NCBI GenBank assembly: GCA_029891345.1
Contig: CM056994.1
Span: 227,160,991 to 227,224,990, forward strand
Direction of reading: 5' to 3'
DNA length: 64,000 nt
Source of the DNA: Dryococelus australis
Lineage: Eukaryota > Arthropoda > Insecta > Phasmatodea > Phasmatidae
Below the pieces are notes generated by a model that worked only from the letters and a program-made list of their open reading frames with translations, was not told the origin of the DNA and searched no databases. Shown piece after piece: positions 49,769-61,137 of this stretch. Made by a program: the position numbers and the translations under genes. Every line of letters starts with the position of its first letter. Position 1 is the stretch's first letter.

Positions 49769-50120
49769 CAAAGAACTTGCGTGTAAGGTATTTGTGCTGA
49801 ACTCGTATATACTACATTTTAGTAAGAGCAAAATGTTTGTTAAGAACAAATGCTATTTTAGAAGAACTTGCTTGCAACTTTAGGCCTGTATGTTAGTAAG
49901 GTAATCGTGTTGAACTTATGTATATTACATTTTAGTAAGGGCAAAATATTTGTTAAGAGCAAATATTATTTAAAGAACTTGATGTATTTTAGTAAGGTAT
50001 TCGTGCTGAACTCATATTTATTAAACTTATACTTTAAGTAAGAGTAAAATGTATGTTAAGGATAAATATTATGTGTAAAATATTATTCCAAAAGAACTTG
50101 CGAGTATTTTAGTACGAACG
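49769..50120. repeat. Tandem repeat, about 3.3 copies of about 105-118 bp
   Basis: Each unit starts AAAGAACTTG, has GTAAGGTATTCGTGCTGAAC-like and TACATTTTAGTAAGAGCAAA-like blocks, and ends GTTAAGAACAAATGCTATTT-like. Unit starts are near 49769, 49861, 49972 and 50090. Well diverged and non-coding. Confidence 0.75.
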
Positions 50121-51129
50121 AACACCACATGTAACGGATTATTTAAATACAAGAAAATTTACAAAATAATGTTAGTTTCATTAAATAAGACTCGCCCATT
50201 AGAAATGATACTCTTTCTTTTATTTAAAAGTATTTACACTGAAAGAATTCTATCACAAACACTTTGCAGATATAAACTATTTCTTCCATATAAATCAAGA
50301 TTCTTTTCTTTCTATGTACTGGTTTTTAGATATATGAATCACATGAGATATTTCTGCCGAAAGGGTGGGTATATCATATTTAAGATATAAGATTTTGAAA
50401 AGTTAAGGTATTTAAAGATTTAAAAAATGTATATAAAAATTCACTTTAAGAAATATTTTTAAAAATTTAAAGAAAATATGTATTAAAAGCGATTACATTT
50501 TTGAAGGAAAAAGCATATAAATTTTTTTAAAAGATTTTTTAAAAAGGTCTCCCATACTTCTACACCACGAACAAATGCACACAATAATATACTCTCTTGC
50601 CGACAATATAGTTTTAAACAGACATGAATGTTAGAACTGGGCTGGGCGACAGGGGGAATGTCCATGAAACAGGGCTATAACAGGATGGCAGTGGTGAGGG
50701 CGAGAAAGTAGGATCTTCAGTGTCCACTGCTTCTGTCTCCTCATTGGTTGTTGGAGATGGTAGGACATCAAAAAGTATACCCTCAGCACCTTCCATACTG
50801 AGCTCCTCTTCAAATATCAGAGATGACAATCCGATAAAATAATCAACATACTCACTGCACTCGGTCTAAGCGTGTAGCACAAAATCCAAGAAAGAAAGTA
50901 GGGGGACTAGGCAAGTGCCTCCTATTTATAACATTTCTAATAATATACTTGAGAAACACTTATTCACTAGTCAGGTGAAGCAGGGCAGTTCCCATTACTC
51001 CAGAACGCCCCCTACCCCTATTTTTTCTCCATTGAGAAACCCTGATAAATGTTTCCCTTACACAGTTTCTTTAAACATTCCCAGAAAAGGCAACACCAGG
51101 AGTGATGGCTACAGGGTAATTTAATGTCA
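50121..51129. other. No recognised gene
   Basis: AT-rich, with a Glu/Pro/Ser-rich minus frame at 50614-50829 just downstream (minus sense) of the Polinton integrase. It could be Polinton flank, but nothing is diagnostic. Confidence 0.4.
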
Positions 51130-52700
51130 ACTTTTAAGATCTTAGTTTCATTCCCACGAGTCATGAGCCTTTGCGAAGCTCTTCCAGGGAACTAGCGAAC
51201 TATTCTTTTCACACCTAATAATGTTTTCAACTAAATTCCTATTTGGAAAACTAACATTTTGTAATGCAAATTCATAAAAAGCACCTATTATTGGCTGCCC
51301 ATTATATGTCTCAAGGAAAAATACTATAGGAAATGAATGTTTGATAGAAATAATTTTAAAATTGTTATATGATCAATTAATTCTATATTTCTTTTCAAAA
51401 ATACATTCCAACTGGGAGACTCATACATAGTTACCAACTTTAACCTTTTGTTTTCTTTTGTCAGTCACTTTAACATCCCTATATAAGGTTTTTAATAATT
51501 TTAATTAATATGCGAAATTATTATAGTTCTGTAATATCGTGAACTATATAATTTCAGTAATTCTGGCAAAACAATAACAACTTGTGACTTCCATGCCAAG
51601 TGAAGTATTTATATATTAGCTGTTAAGACTTTTATTTAATGTTTCAACTTCAGCTGCTTAAATCTCAGAATAAGTTACATAAAGATTAATTCCCTACACT
51701 ATCATTGGTTTCTTGGAATGAGCATTGCATAATTCTGTACCTTTATCAGTGTGCGAATTCCGAGGCTCTCTCTCCTTTAAAACACTCGCCATTACACTGG
51801 CAACTTGTTTTGCATATTAATTTTTTACTGGTATACCACAAGCATATTTCGAATAGATATCTATTACATTAAAAATATGTTTATAACCATTATTGTATTT
51901 CGAGAACGAGGACATCTCACCAAGTCTTCTTCAAACAGATTGTTCATTCCTAAAGTAACAAATTTCTTATAGGAAATTTTATTCTGGAAGGCACATGCTT
52001 ACTGAATTTCATGCTCACTAAATATAGCCATCTTTAGTAAACTTCTCAATTATAGATACAATTTCATTTGTATGCGAATTATTTCCTGAATGGTTCGAAG
52101 TGATAAGTAATTTTAATCTGTCTTCAATAGCCCATCTTGTCTTTATATAAACAATGTCCAACAATTTCCCTCAATAAACTTAATTTCGATTTATCTTCAT
52201 TACCTCCTATTTCACTAGTGCGAAAATGCATGTTTGTGTATATCATAAGATCCTTACATTTTTCCATGTCAGGATCGGAATATTCATTTGGAAACTTTTA
52301 AAATAATAATTCAAGCAAACCTTGACTCGCATCAGTCTCCTAGAAGCCACACATTTCCACCTTTGTATATGCCTAATATGGTGTTGTGTGATGGCGAAAC
52401 ACTTTTTAAAGCTAAATATTTATGAGTTAATTTATAAAGTTTACCAATACTTTTTTTCTTTAATTTTGGTTGGTTTATTATTAGAAGTACGTATTGTTTC
52501 ATGTTATGCACCCATTATACTCATAATATGTTTAAATACTTCCTCTTTAAAAACACCTCTCTTCATTCGTACATGTTTAGCTTGCAAATTTTTCTCCATT
52601 ACTGCACTTATAATATTGTGTAACTCTGAAGTAGCATCAGACATTTTTGTATTATTTGACATACACAGTGCATATTTATATGTAACCTATTGAGTAGATT
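51130..52700 (-). pseudogene. Polinton/Maverick integrase, decayed
   Basis: Minus-strand remnants, broken by frameshifts and stops, of the retroviral-type DDE integrase of a Polinton (Maverick) element. In order: an N-terminal region with NEIVSIIEKFTKDGYI (about 52025-52072), as in proteins of this group; RIKFP then MNNLFEEDLV, leading into the catalytic core YNNGYKHIFNVIDIYSKYA (about 51850-51906), with the first Asp before SFSKYN and a D in VIDIYSK; then a C-terminal TYNGQPIIGAFYEFALQNV followed by NLVENIIRCE and AHDSWE (about 51140-51310), which resembles the linker and chromodomain-like tail of these integrases. Read from the sequence and aligned from memory of the family pattern. Not functional. 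Confidence 0.75.
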
Positions 52701-53476
52701 TTATAGCTGGAACACTGGTTCGACCACTGCTGTGTGCCTTTTATATTCTATCAACTTTATTTAAAAGAACTTCTAATTTACTTCCAATTTACATTTTAAA
52801 ATCATTAACTACAACAATAATTAGTGTTTTTATATTCTCACTTTGCTTTTGTAAGTTTGTTTAAGTAACTAAAGTTGATATTTTATTAGTAATTTCACCA
52901 CATATAACACATGTTAACTCTTGCATTTTATTTCTGTAAGTTACATTTTAATAATGGTGTTTAGCATTATGTTAAATTCATTTGTAAACGAGCTTAACAT
53001 TTTGTATACTAGTTTCATTATTTTACACCACATCCAACATATTTGCTATCATTTATGAAATTAAAGTTGTATTCTTATAAACATTTCCATTCCTTTTACT
53101 TAATTTTATCAATTTATCTCATATTTGAGCCATTTGTGATTTAAATACATACAACTTAATACTATTTCAATCTTCAATAAATAATTTATTTGCTGCATCA
53201 CTATCTTTCACTAGCACACCAACATAATGTAATTTATTTCCATTCAAATCACAATTCCCATCACTAGTTCTGGTTAAACACATATTGTAATGCGATCTTC
53301 TTATACTGCCATGTCCGAATTTTTAAATACTAATTCTTCATCAGGAACAATGATACTGTCAAATCCACAGCGATATCTCCCTTTATATAAGGAAAGTGCA
53401 AGTACAATTACAAGAAAATCATACTTCTCTTTACAACAGCAGAAACATATTTCTATAAACTTTGTAAATGGCATCA
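52701..53476 (-). other. Interior of the Polinton remnant
   Basis: AT-rich sequence between the integrase and ATPase remnants, with many stops in all minus frames. Short in-frame stretches suggest former coding sequence, but no gene (protease, capsid, polymerase B) can be named. Confidence 0.4.
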
Positions 53477-53800
53477 TCAATTGTAAATATGTTGTAGATT
53501 TAAACTATCCATTTTGAAAATAATTAACATATTTGCATTGTCTTTCAAATTATATTTGGGGATTAGAGTGCAACTTTGTAATAGGTAAAAACAATCAACA
53601 TCAGAATGTATGCCAAAACTGAAATATTTTTGAGTCTTTCCTTGCAGTTCACTCCATATGTCGTCATATATAAAACCTGAACTGGACAAAGCTTCATTTG
53701 GAGACAGTATTTCGTCTTGAACTGGCTGTGAGGAAAGTGCATGTTGATGGTACTGTAGGTTTTCATGTTGGGGATAGCGTAATGGTAGAGATTCATTATC
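53477..53800 (-). pseudogene. Polinton/Maverick packaging ATPase (FtsK/A32-like), C-terminal part
   Basis: The minus frame reads VQDEILSPNEALSSSG, then FIYDDIW (Walker B, hydrophobic run plus DD), KYFSFGIHSDVDCFYLLQSC, and NANMLIIFKMDSLNLQHIYN before a stop. This series is highly characteristic of the genome-packaging ATPase of Polintons and related adintovirus-like elements. The Walker A loop would lie upstream (above 53800) and was not found, and the C-terminal tail is lost. It lies just upstream (minus sense) of the integrase remnant, as expected for one element. Sequence above about 53800 looks unrelated. Confidence 0.8.
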
Positions 53801-56489
53801 TTAGTAGTAAATCAGCTCATTTTAGTGCCAAAATATCAGGGAACATCTCCTATTTTATGTTTTCTTACTCTGGTTACTGTAGTCCTCGAGGACATAGATC
53901 ATGCAGGGGTAGTAATTAAGTGTCATGTGACACAATTGAATATGTGTACTTCCCACTAGGGTGGACTATTTAATTGTTTACCAACCACTGAAAGCTATTT
54001 GTTGATTATGTGTTTTAGGTGTAAGAGTGTTGATATGTAACTTTTCTTCTTATATTTTATTAGGGTTTTGTTATTTTTAATATATTTAGGTCAGTTTTTC
54101 AGATGCTACCTCGGGGCTGACACTGGCCATTTATAGATCATAAGAGAGTTTTTGTATTTATAGTCTACACTGTCTTATTTTAACAGTATTGAAGAGTTTT
54201 CTATCAGTTTGTTATTTGCAAGTTATTAACTCCCTCCTGGATGCTAGTTAGATTTTGGGATGATCCCATTGGGGACTGCCAATTATTTTTCCATCAGAGC
54301 GAGGAGGTGCTCTTATTGTTGTCCTGAGATATTGGACCCAATGCTTGCGCAAGTATTCTTGATTGTTCCAGTGGAGTCTGAGTGAGATGTTCCTGCAGCT
54401 GGAGATCGTTCACTGCATGGATGTGGCGAATAAAAAGTTGCTGTTGGAGACTACTTCGGGGCTGGCCACCTCGTCTTGGGTTCCTGAAGTTTCCTCTCAC
54501 TGGCAGTGATCTTCAAGGGGGGGGGGGGGATGAGACAACTGCAAGAAAATCTATGCGATTTTGTTGTCTCTGGCTTGCCCCCGTCCAACTAGACAATGTA
54601 TAAAGACCATTATATGCATACAGCTTTTACTGAAAGTGAAAGTTTTTGGACAATATTGATCAACACTCTAATTTTACTCATAATCTACAATACTGCCAAC
54701 CTTTGTGCTGCACGCTGGTGTTTTTGTAGACCGGCATCGCAGGAAATAAACTTTTCATGGCACTTATTAGAGAATATCTTTGTATGCCCGGCACTTGGCG
54801 AAACAAGTGGCATTATAGCACCCTGTAGTTCCCGCTCCTGCTTACTTGGCGAAGCTGAGCGCTGGGATCGCCCTTCCCCACCAGGCAGGGGAGCATAGTC
54901 ACCTGCACAGAATGTCAGCGCACCGTTCAAACGGCCGATTGTGTGATGTAGTGTCGTCCTTATTTGGACATGTTTGCAGACAAGAACTGTGATTCGCCGA
55001 TTATTATTAATATTCCTCTAGGGCATATTGTACTCTGATTTTCCCCACTACCAAATTATAACGATGGCAGTTAGTAACATGGACATAATTACCATTGGTT
55101 CCTGTATTTTAAGAGAGTCGAAATATGGTTTTTCATTGGGGATTGAATAATGTTCACCCTTCTAATAGTTAATTAAAATGTGATTGTATAAATACCTTGT
55201 GCTTCTACTCATTTAGCATCAGACAATTCGGCCTCAAGGGAGCATCCAACATCAGAAGTTATGTAACTTATTATTTATATTTTCTATCACTTGATAGGCT
55301 CTTCAAGCCGTAAGTCGTGACATCACTTCGACGCAAGGCTATGCGCCCTAATGGGGTGAAAATTCGTAAGTTCAAATCTGCTTGCAAATAATATGCCTAT
55401 GAAAATTTTGGAAAGACAAATTTAAATTTCTAGTATGCTGTCTAGGAAGTCGTCTGGGTGTAAAAACCCCAAAGTAGTAAACTTGTAACTTTCTCCTCGA
55501 AAGTTAAGGCTCTCTACTTGAGAGCAGTGGCTTTGGCCAGTGGACGAGGGGCGAAAAGTCATTATACGAATTATGTAATTAAATGGCAGGCACATCAAAC
55601 TCAGCCTGGAATGTTTTTAAGCCATTTGAATTTGTTTCTCTGTTGCCATGTTTTTATAATTTTGCAAAGAATGGCATAATGGTTAAAACTTCGTATGACA
55701 ATAATTGTGAAAACTTGATAAGTTTTAAATAGATTTTGTTCATATCAGATCCATGAAAATTAAGTCTAGAGAATTTTTTTCGGATCTAAGTGAATTTTGG
55801 GTATTGGCCTTGGGTTGGCCTGTTAGCCAGGGAATAAATTGTGGCGTCAAAAAAAGTACGCAAATTTCCATGTTCGAGAATTTTCTGGTCACTATGAAGA
55901 TGTTATCTTAGAATGGCTTATGAATTGTTTTGTAGTCTGAACTCAAATAGTGTTGGGTCATTAATGTTGCTTTATATATATATGTATATATATATATAAA
56001 GCAAGCTTGGATTTTTACCCAAACATTTTACATATTGGTAGGGTTCTCTTCTATATGTACCTGTAGTCCAGTAAGTGGACAGTATTATTAAATTTTTTCA
56101 TTATAATAGAAAATATGTTTTTTGATATCATTGACTTTTTCTAAGAAAATGTGTAAAAATATACAAATATATCTTAATTATGTATTTTAACAAAATATTT
56201 AATGAAAATTATACGTTTTCAAGAAAAGGGTGATTATAGTTTAAAATCAGAAAAAAAAAAGAAAAAAAGAAAGATGGATTTAATAAATGAAACGATTTCC
56301 ACACGTCATATTTTTGAACTGTTTGCAGACTAATTATATTCCTGACCTACTTAAGAAAACCTCTTTTTGTCGACTTTTGCCATTTGTTCTTAAATACTCA
56401 TGTCATTTTCGGATTGGGGTAATTCAAGCTTTGCTACATCTTTGGGTCAAGGAAGCAGCCAGGGTCTGAATATTAACTATCTACATGAC
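53801..56489. other. No recognised gene
   Basis: Minus frame 54294-54500 (RNPRRGGQPRSSLQQQLFIR, then HLTQTPLEQSRILAQALGPI) looks protein-like but is unassigned. Could be transposon-derived. A G-run lies at about 54519-54530 and a TA microsatellite at about 55975-56000. The remainder is AT-rich and featureless. Confidence 0.4.
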
Positions 56490-56760
56490 TCAGTAGTGTA
56501 GCCAGAAATTTCTCAAGTGGGTTACATTGACTGTAGTGAAGGGTGGGAGGAAAACTAGGACAGATTCTAGGGGAAAACTACTTCACAGTGTAATAAAATG
56601 CTTGAAAGTGAACAGCATCTGAATATTTTGATCGCATATGAAAGAATTTTAATAATTTTTAATTATAAGTGTTGACAACATGATTGGTTAATTGGGGGAG
56701 GGAGGGGAGTTATAAATCTCACCCTCTCTTGGCTACTCCATTGATATGACTTGACATAAC
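56490..56760 (-). repeat. Interspersed repeat, inverted copy of 8590-8850
   Basis: The reverse complement carries CTACAGTCAATGTAACCCAC and CCTCCCACCCTTCACTACAG, aligned with CACTTCAGTCAATGTAACCC and CCTCCATCCATCACTTCAG at 8776-8810. It extends through the AT-rich body to a CCCCC-rich end. Confidence 0.6.
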
Positions 56761-57249
56761 AAACAAAAATATGATTTGAAGACATGCCACTGGTGACAAT
56801 AGTATCCACGTTGAACCCAATAAAAATTATCTTCCTTATTATTTATAGTAGACTTTAAAAGCAAGAGTATTCTGCCTTATGATAGGTAGAAATTTCGAAC
56901 ATGCACAGTAATTTAATTACATAACTAGAGAACTACCAAGAGGAATAATGTATTAACCACAACTTAATAAAATACGTATTTTTAATACAAGTCAACAAAG
57001 TCTGTACAAAAGCACATAAGCCTGTGAAAAACTGTACACATTTGAGTATTTATACAGAAGAACATCTCCGACGAATATCTGGTGTACAAAAGGTAAGTTC
57101 GACGGCAGATCGCCACGGATGTGTGAGGCTCTACGCTGAGCCGGAGGACCAGACGCCGGAGCCGGAAGACAGCACAGCTGCAGCGTTCATTGGAGCGTTG
57201 ATGGGGCGGTGGGTTGGACAAGGGCTCCGACCTAGCACCAGCCATGCAC
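56761..57249 (-). other. Downstream region / probable 3' UTR of NRF gene A
   Basis: Immediately follows the stop codon on the minus strand. An ATTAAA poly(A)-signal variant occurs about 270 bases downstream (TTTAAT at about 56978-56983 on plus). The segment 57130-57249 is GC-richer, consistent with transcribed exon sequence. Confidence 0.4.
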
Positions 57250-57375
57250 TCACTTGGCGAGCTTCCTGATGGGGTGCAGCGCGTTCAGCAATGCTATGGA
57301 CGGTGCCTCCAGCGCCAGTGACACGAGCAGCGACAACGCGTACGAGCTCACCACGTAGCCGAAGATCGTCATCAC
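57250..57375 (-). CDS. NRF-6-like gene A, last coding exon
   Basis: Encodes the C-terminal 41 residues and stop of a nose-resistant-to-fluoxetine-6-like acyltransferase-family membrane protein. Acceptor TGTGTGCAG|GTGATG at 57376. Reads MTIFGYVVSSYALSLLVSLA (last transmembrane helix) then LEAPSIALLNALHPIRKLAK and TGA. The pattern of a FGY-starting helix, an EAP motif and a short basic tail is standard for NRF-6 proteins. Phase 0 with the preceding exon. Two residue changes would not matter to this call, but the substrate of the enzyme is unknown. Confidence 0.93.
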   Translation of the reverse strand: MMTIFGYVVSSYALSLLVSLALEAPSIALLNALHPIRKLAK

Positions 57376-57624
57376 CTGCACACACGTCACACCCACCACC
57401 CGTATTATAAACTATCCATGGATTCTTTCCCCTTTTTTGTATTAAAACATAAAAAAAATTACACCATATATGGAATGCTTAGTTGTTTACTGAATCAATC
57501 ATTCATCGCAACCATTTTCACTCCCGCCAGTATTGACGTATCGTATTTTTTTCGAATAAGTGCATTATATAACTTATATTTTATCTAAAAGGATGTTGAA
57601 TGATAACTGATTTTTTTTTTTTTA

Positions 57625-58008
57625 ACAGTTCTTTGAATTATGGCACTGCCCCTACTACTTGCCGACCGGCCACTGTGCGCCCAGTAAAGTTGGTAACAAT
57701 GGAGGGGAAATATTTCCATATCTTAACGTCGAATTCAAAGTGCTAGGTTAACATTTGTGGGTAATGAAATTATTATTTTGCTTGCTATTTAAAAAAATGC
57801 ATATCAGTGTAAGAATGTGGAAATTTGTATAATATGTATTATTGTAATAATGCCACAGTTTCACTGGAACCACACACGCTTAAAGTGACAAGGCTATAGC
57901 AGTGTTAATTGTATCTACTGCATGGTGGAAGATTACAAAACTTGCATACAAGTACATTTTAAGAAGGTCTTTCAAAAGTGCTCAGTTTACCGTGAACTGC
58001 GTACATAA
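57625..58008. mobile_element. Long-class MITE copy 8, inverted and end-truncated
   Basis: The right end CAAAAGTGCTCAGTTTACCG, then TGAACTGC, is a terminal repeat. The reverse complement of the body (ATTGTTACCAACTTTACTGG, GTACTTGTATGCAAGTTTTG) matches copy 5. The other terminal repeat is lost and replaced by a T-run near 57611-57624. Confidence 0.75.
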
Positions 58009-58614
58009 ATTATATTAAATTCATAGTACGAATAAAACACAGAAAATATAAGTTGGCACGTAAAGAATAGATATTTAAAGCATTTTTAAGTTATGTTTTG
58101 GTGTTTTATTTTGTAAACATTTTTTTTACCGACATATTTATATCCTCAGGTAAATCTTGGGAACACATTTCATTCTTCCGCAGCGCGCGGCAACAAGACC
58201 TGTTTCCAGACACTTGCGCAGCGGCGAGTCAGAGGACGCGTACACACACATCAGAGGACCCGCCACGCCGTGGTGTACTTATCTATTTGTGCCCGTACCA
58301 TGTGCGTCGTCATAGCCAGCTCGCTAAACTGCATTACTTAGATAAAATTACATATTCTGAGTTTATCAGGTTTTTTAATGGATGTTATATATAGGCATAT
58401 ATTAAATAAGTTAGTTTCCACAAAATCAAAATAATAAAAACCGATCAATAAACTAATCACGCATTACATAAATTTTGATAAAACAAATAATTAGAGAAAA
58501 AATAAATAAAACAAAACACTTCAAATTATTGATATTCAATCCAGTGTAAAGTCATTAACAATAACAAGAGTCCCATTACAAGCGTCATTGGACGTCAGCT
58601 GCAAAGCTACATTT

Positions 58615-59080
58615 TAGTGGCCGTAATGGACCGCACAGCCTCGTCCACAGTGTTGGCTCGACAATGGAGCACTACAACGGGTGTGTACCTGCTGCATCGA
58701 CGGTTGGACGCAACCTGCTGCGAGTTGGACTGGTGGCACGAATGCCATTGCACCGACTGCCATTGTGCAGAAACCACAAATGCCTCAGACAACAATGGGC
58801 ATGTGAACGCAGTCGCTGGCATGCTAAGTAGCAAAATGCAGTGTTTTCGAACGAGTCCCACTTCAACCTGTCCTACAGTGATGGCCGCATACGTGTTAGA
58901 CGCTACCGTGGTGACCAAAATCTGACAGCCTGCATTGTGGAGCGGCATAGCGGACAAACGGTAAGTGTGATGGTTTGGGGTGTCATTGGATACAACATGC
59001 GATCTCAACTCCTATGTACTGAGGGCAATCTGAACAATACTGTAGTTGAAGGAAGGCGATACATTGAAGGAACATATTGA
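58615..59080 (+). pseudogene. Tc1-like transposase fragment
   Basis: Two frames joined by a shift near 58830. The first (about 58690-58825) reads STVGRNLLRVGLVARMPLHR, the second DNA-binding region of Tc1 transposases. The second is VFSNESHFNLSYSDGRIRV then SVMVWGVIGYNMRSQLL, the first part of the catalytic core. The first catalytic aspartate (FSDES in the family) is Asn here. Later catalytic residues are missing. It lies in an NRF gene A intron. Confidence 0.88.
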
Positions 59081-59117
59081 GATCTGTAAGGGTTCGTCCA
59101 TTGGGAGGCAGTAAGTG

Positions 59118-59527
59118 ATGCCACCAAAACACCATTCTGCGTCGGAGGGTATTGATTCGTCAGGCGGTAATGATGAGATAGTTAATGCCAACGACGGAAT
59201 AAGTGCAGTAGAGTTTATTTGTGTGGAATGTGCACTTGCAAGATGATCGCGTGAAGTCAACGAACTTCAAAATAAACGGTCGTCGGCTCTCAATACTGAT
59301 GATGACCATGCGACTCCTTAAAGAAAAGTTAACTTGATATTGTGGATGAAACAGGAGGCGAAAGTGATCATGAAGACAGCATTGATGGTAATGATTATGA
59401 ATACAGTGTTGATGAAGTACCTGATGAGAAGGATGATGATTATCTCGACGTTTACATATATTTCACCAACGAGATTCCTTCGACAAGTGGTGTGAAGAAG
59501 GCAGAAGGCATCAAGAACGCTCGTTAA
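59118..59527 (+). other. Unassigned acidic open frames
   Basis: Frames with MPPKHHSASEGIDSSGGNDE (from 59118) and, after a break, ESDHEDSIDGNDYEYSVDEV (59342-59527) are strongly acidic. They resemble the N-terminal regions of some DNA-transposon proteins, but no diagnostic motif is present. In an intron of NRF gene A. The function is not known. Confidence 0.3.
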
Positions 59528-60381
59528 TTTGTTACAATGAGCGAGATGGAGAAGGCAGAAGATGCTGAGAATACTGACCACATGTTTTGGGGTGAAACAG
59601 GACATTTTTCGTGAACATGGCCGTCCCAGGCCGCCGGCCGTCGCGAATACCCCCTATGACGTCATCGCAGGCGAGTAATCGGATAATCCGATGTATAATA
59701 CCTGTCCCAGAAGGAACCAAACATATCTACTACCACAAGCTGCAGAGAGTTGGTTTATGTTCACAGGAATTACAAAAAATGTGAGACAAAACATAACAGA
59801 ATACAATAGCTGCATGTTAAGCACAAACATGCAAAATTCACTCTACAAACATATGAGCTAACTTACCGTTATGTTTCTTCCCGTTGGATACTACCTTCTT
59901 ATATGACAGTAAAAGATGCACTCACACCAGTGTGAGTGGTTTATTACTGATCCATTTCAAAGTTCAGTTCATCTAAGGCATAGTAAATAAACAATGACAA
60001 ATAATAGATGAGTTCCCATGCTTCTCGGGATAAACTGTTATTCTTGAATTGTTTCTTAATAGGAGTCAATTTGCAGTTTTGTATAAAGGGACTACAGACC
60101 CCAGCAGACGTCTGGGCAAGTCTCAAAGGGCAGAAGCGGTGTGAATACTGCAAGGGAAAAAGAGACGCGCGCAGCACTGGCCATGCTATCAATTGTCTCA
60201 CAGACATCAGGTGGTGCATCAGTACTGCTGTTACCGAATACTGAAGACGAGAATGTGGAATGGAGCATACGCTGCCGGTCCGTTCTGTTGTCGCATAAGC
60301 GAGCAAGAGGCAACTCGCCTGCCCAGATGTCTGCTGGGCACTATATTTTTATGTAATTTGGGAGATGTGTAGAGACTTTAC

Positions 60382-60524
60382 CATGGTGTCTCTGGTGAGG
60401 TGTATGGGGCTGTCGTTGTGCATGATGGCAGTCAGCATGATGATGGGATGCACGAGGTAGGCGCAGTACGTGAGCCTGCTAAGAGGGAACCACAGCTTCG
60501 ATGACAGAAACTTGTTAGCATAGC
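60382..60524 (-). CDS. NRF-6-like gene A, penultimate exon
   Basis: Internal exon of 143 nt. Acceptor TTGTTGTTGTTGCAG|GCTATG at 60525 and donor ACCATG|GTAAAG at 60381. It reads YANKFLSSKLWFPLSRLTYC then AYLVHPIIMLTAIMHNDSPI. FL.S..W.PLSRLTYCAYLVHP is the hallmark block near the C-terminus of NRF-6-type acyltransferase-3 proteins; the conserved His of LVHP precedes a transmembrane helix. Splices in phase 1 from the exon at 63848 (completing a Gly codon) and in phase 0 to the last exon. No disruption seen. Confidence 0.95.
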
Positions 60525-61137
60525 CTGCAACAACAACAACACGTCTATAACAGTTTCTTGTGTTCTGACGCTACGGCTAACGATGCATTGTCACATTTGA
60601 TGATGTTGTCTATAAAGCCTAAATAAATATTTACAACAAAAGAGCATAGTACAAACCCAATTTTCATGGGCACATTATTTACTTCATTTTATTGTTTAAA
60701 CAGAGCACTGACAGTGAATTTATAAAGTTGACGCTTTTAAATTTTTCTTAATATATTTATTGTCTGTTGAAGAAAATTAATTTGAAATAAAATAAGTGCA
60801 CAAGATCAGGAACGAGAAATTTATTAATTAAAAAATAAAATCACACGAAATGGAATTTTTATGAAAATGCTGAAGGAACATGAACAATTTCCTACCCCTC
60901 GGTTAGTAAATACAGTACGTTAATCCCATTTAGGCCGACAGAATCTAGCAGAAACCTAAACCCAAAGTGAAGTAGTTAAAAATAATAATTGTTATACCAT
61001 TAAAGTATTATTAGGCAAAAATTATTATTTTCTAAAACAAAATCAATTTGAGGAATTATTGTTAAATTTCTTGGTCTGTTTTACGATGACAAAAATTTAA
61101 AGTCTTAAAAAAAGTTTCATATAGTACATATACCGCA

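Larger units (their letters stand above)
57376..60381 (-). other. Last intron of NRF gene A
   Basis: 3.0-kb GT-AG intron (donor ATG|GTAAAG, acceptor GTGTGCAG|GTG). It holds a MITE (57625-58008), a Tc1 fragment (58615-59080), an unassigned acidic frame near 59342, and a GC-richer patch (60090-60350) with overlapping frames but no recognised domain. Confidence 0.85.

Noticed and set aside
54294..54500. Minus frame considered as a further Polinton gene
   Set aside because: It looks protein-like and lies close to the ATPase remnant, but no Polinton motif could be named.
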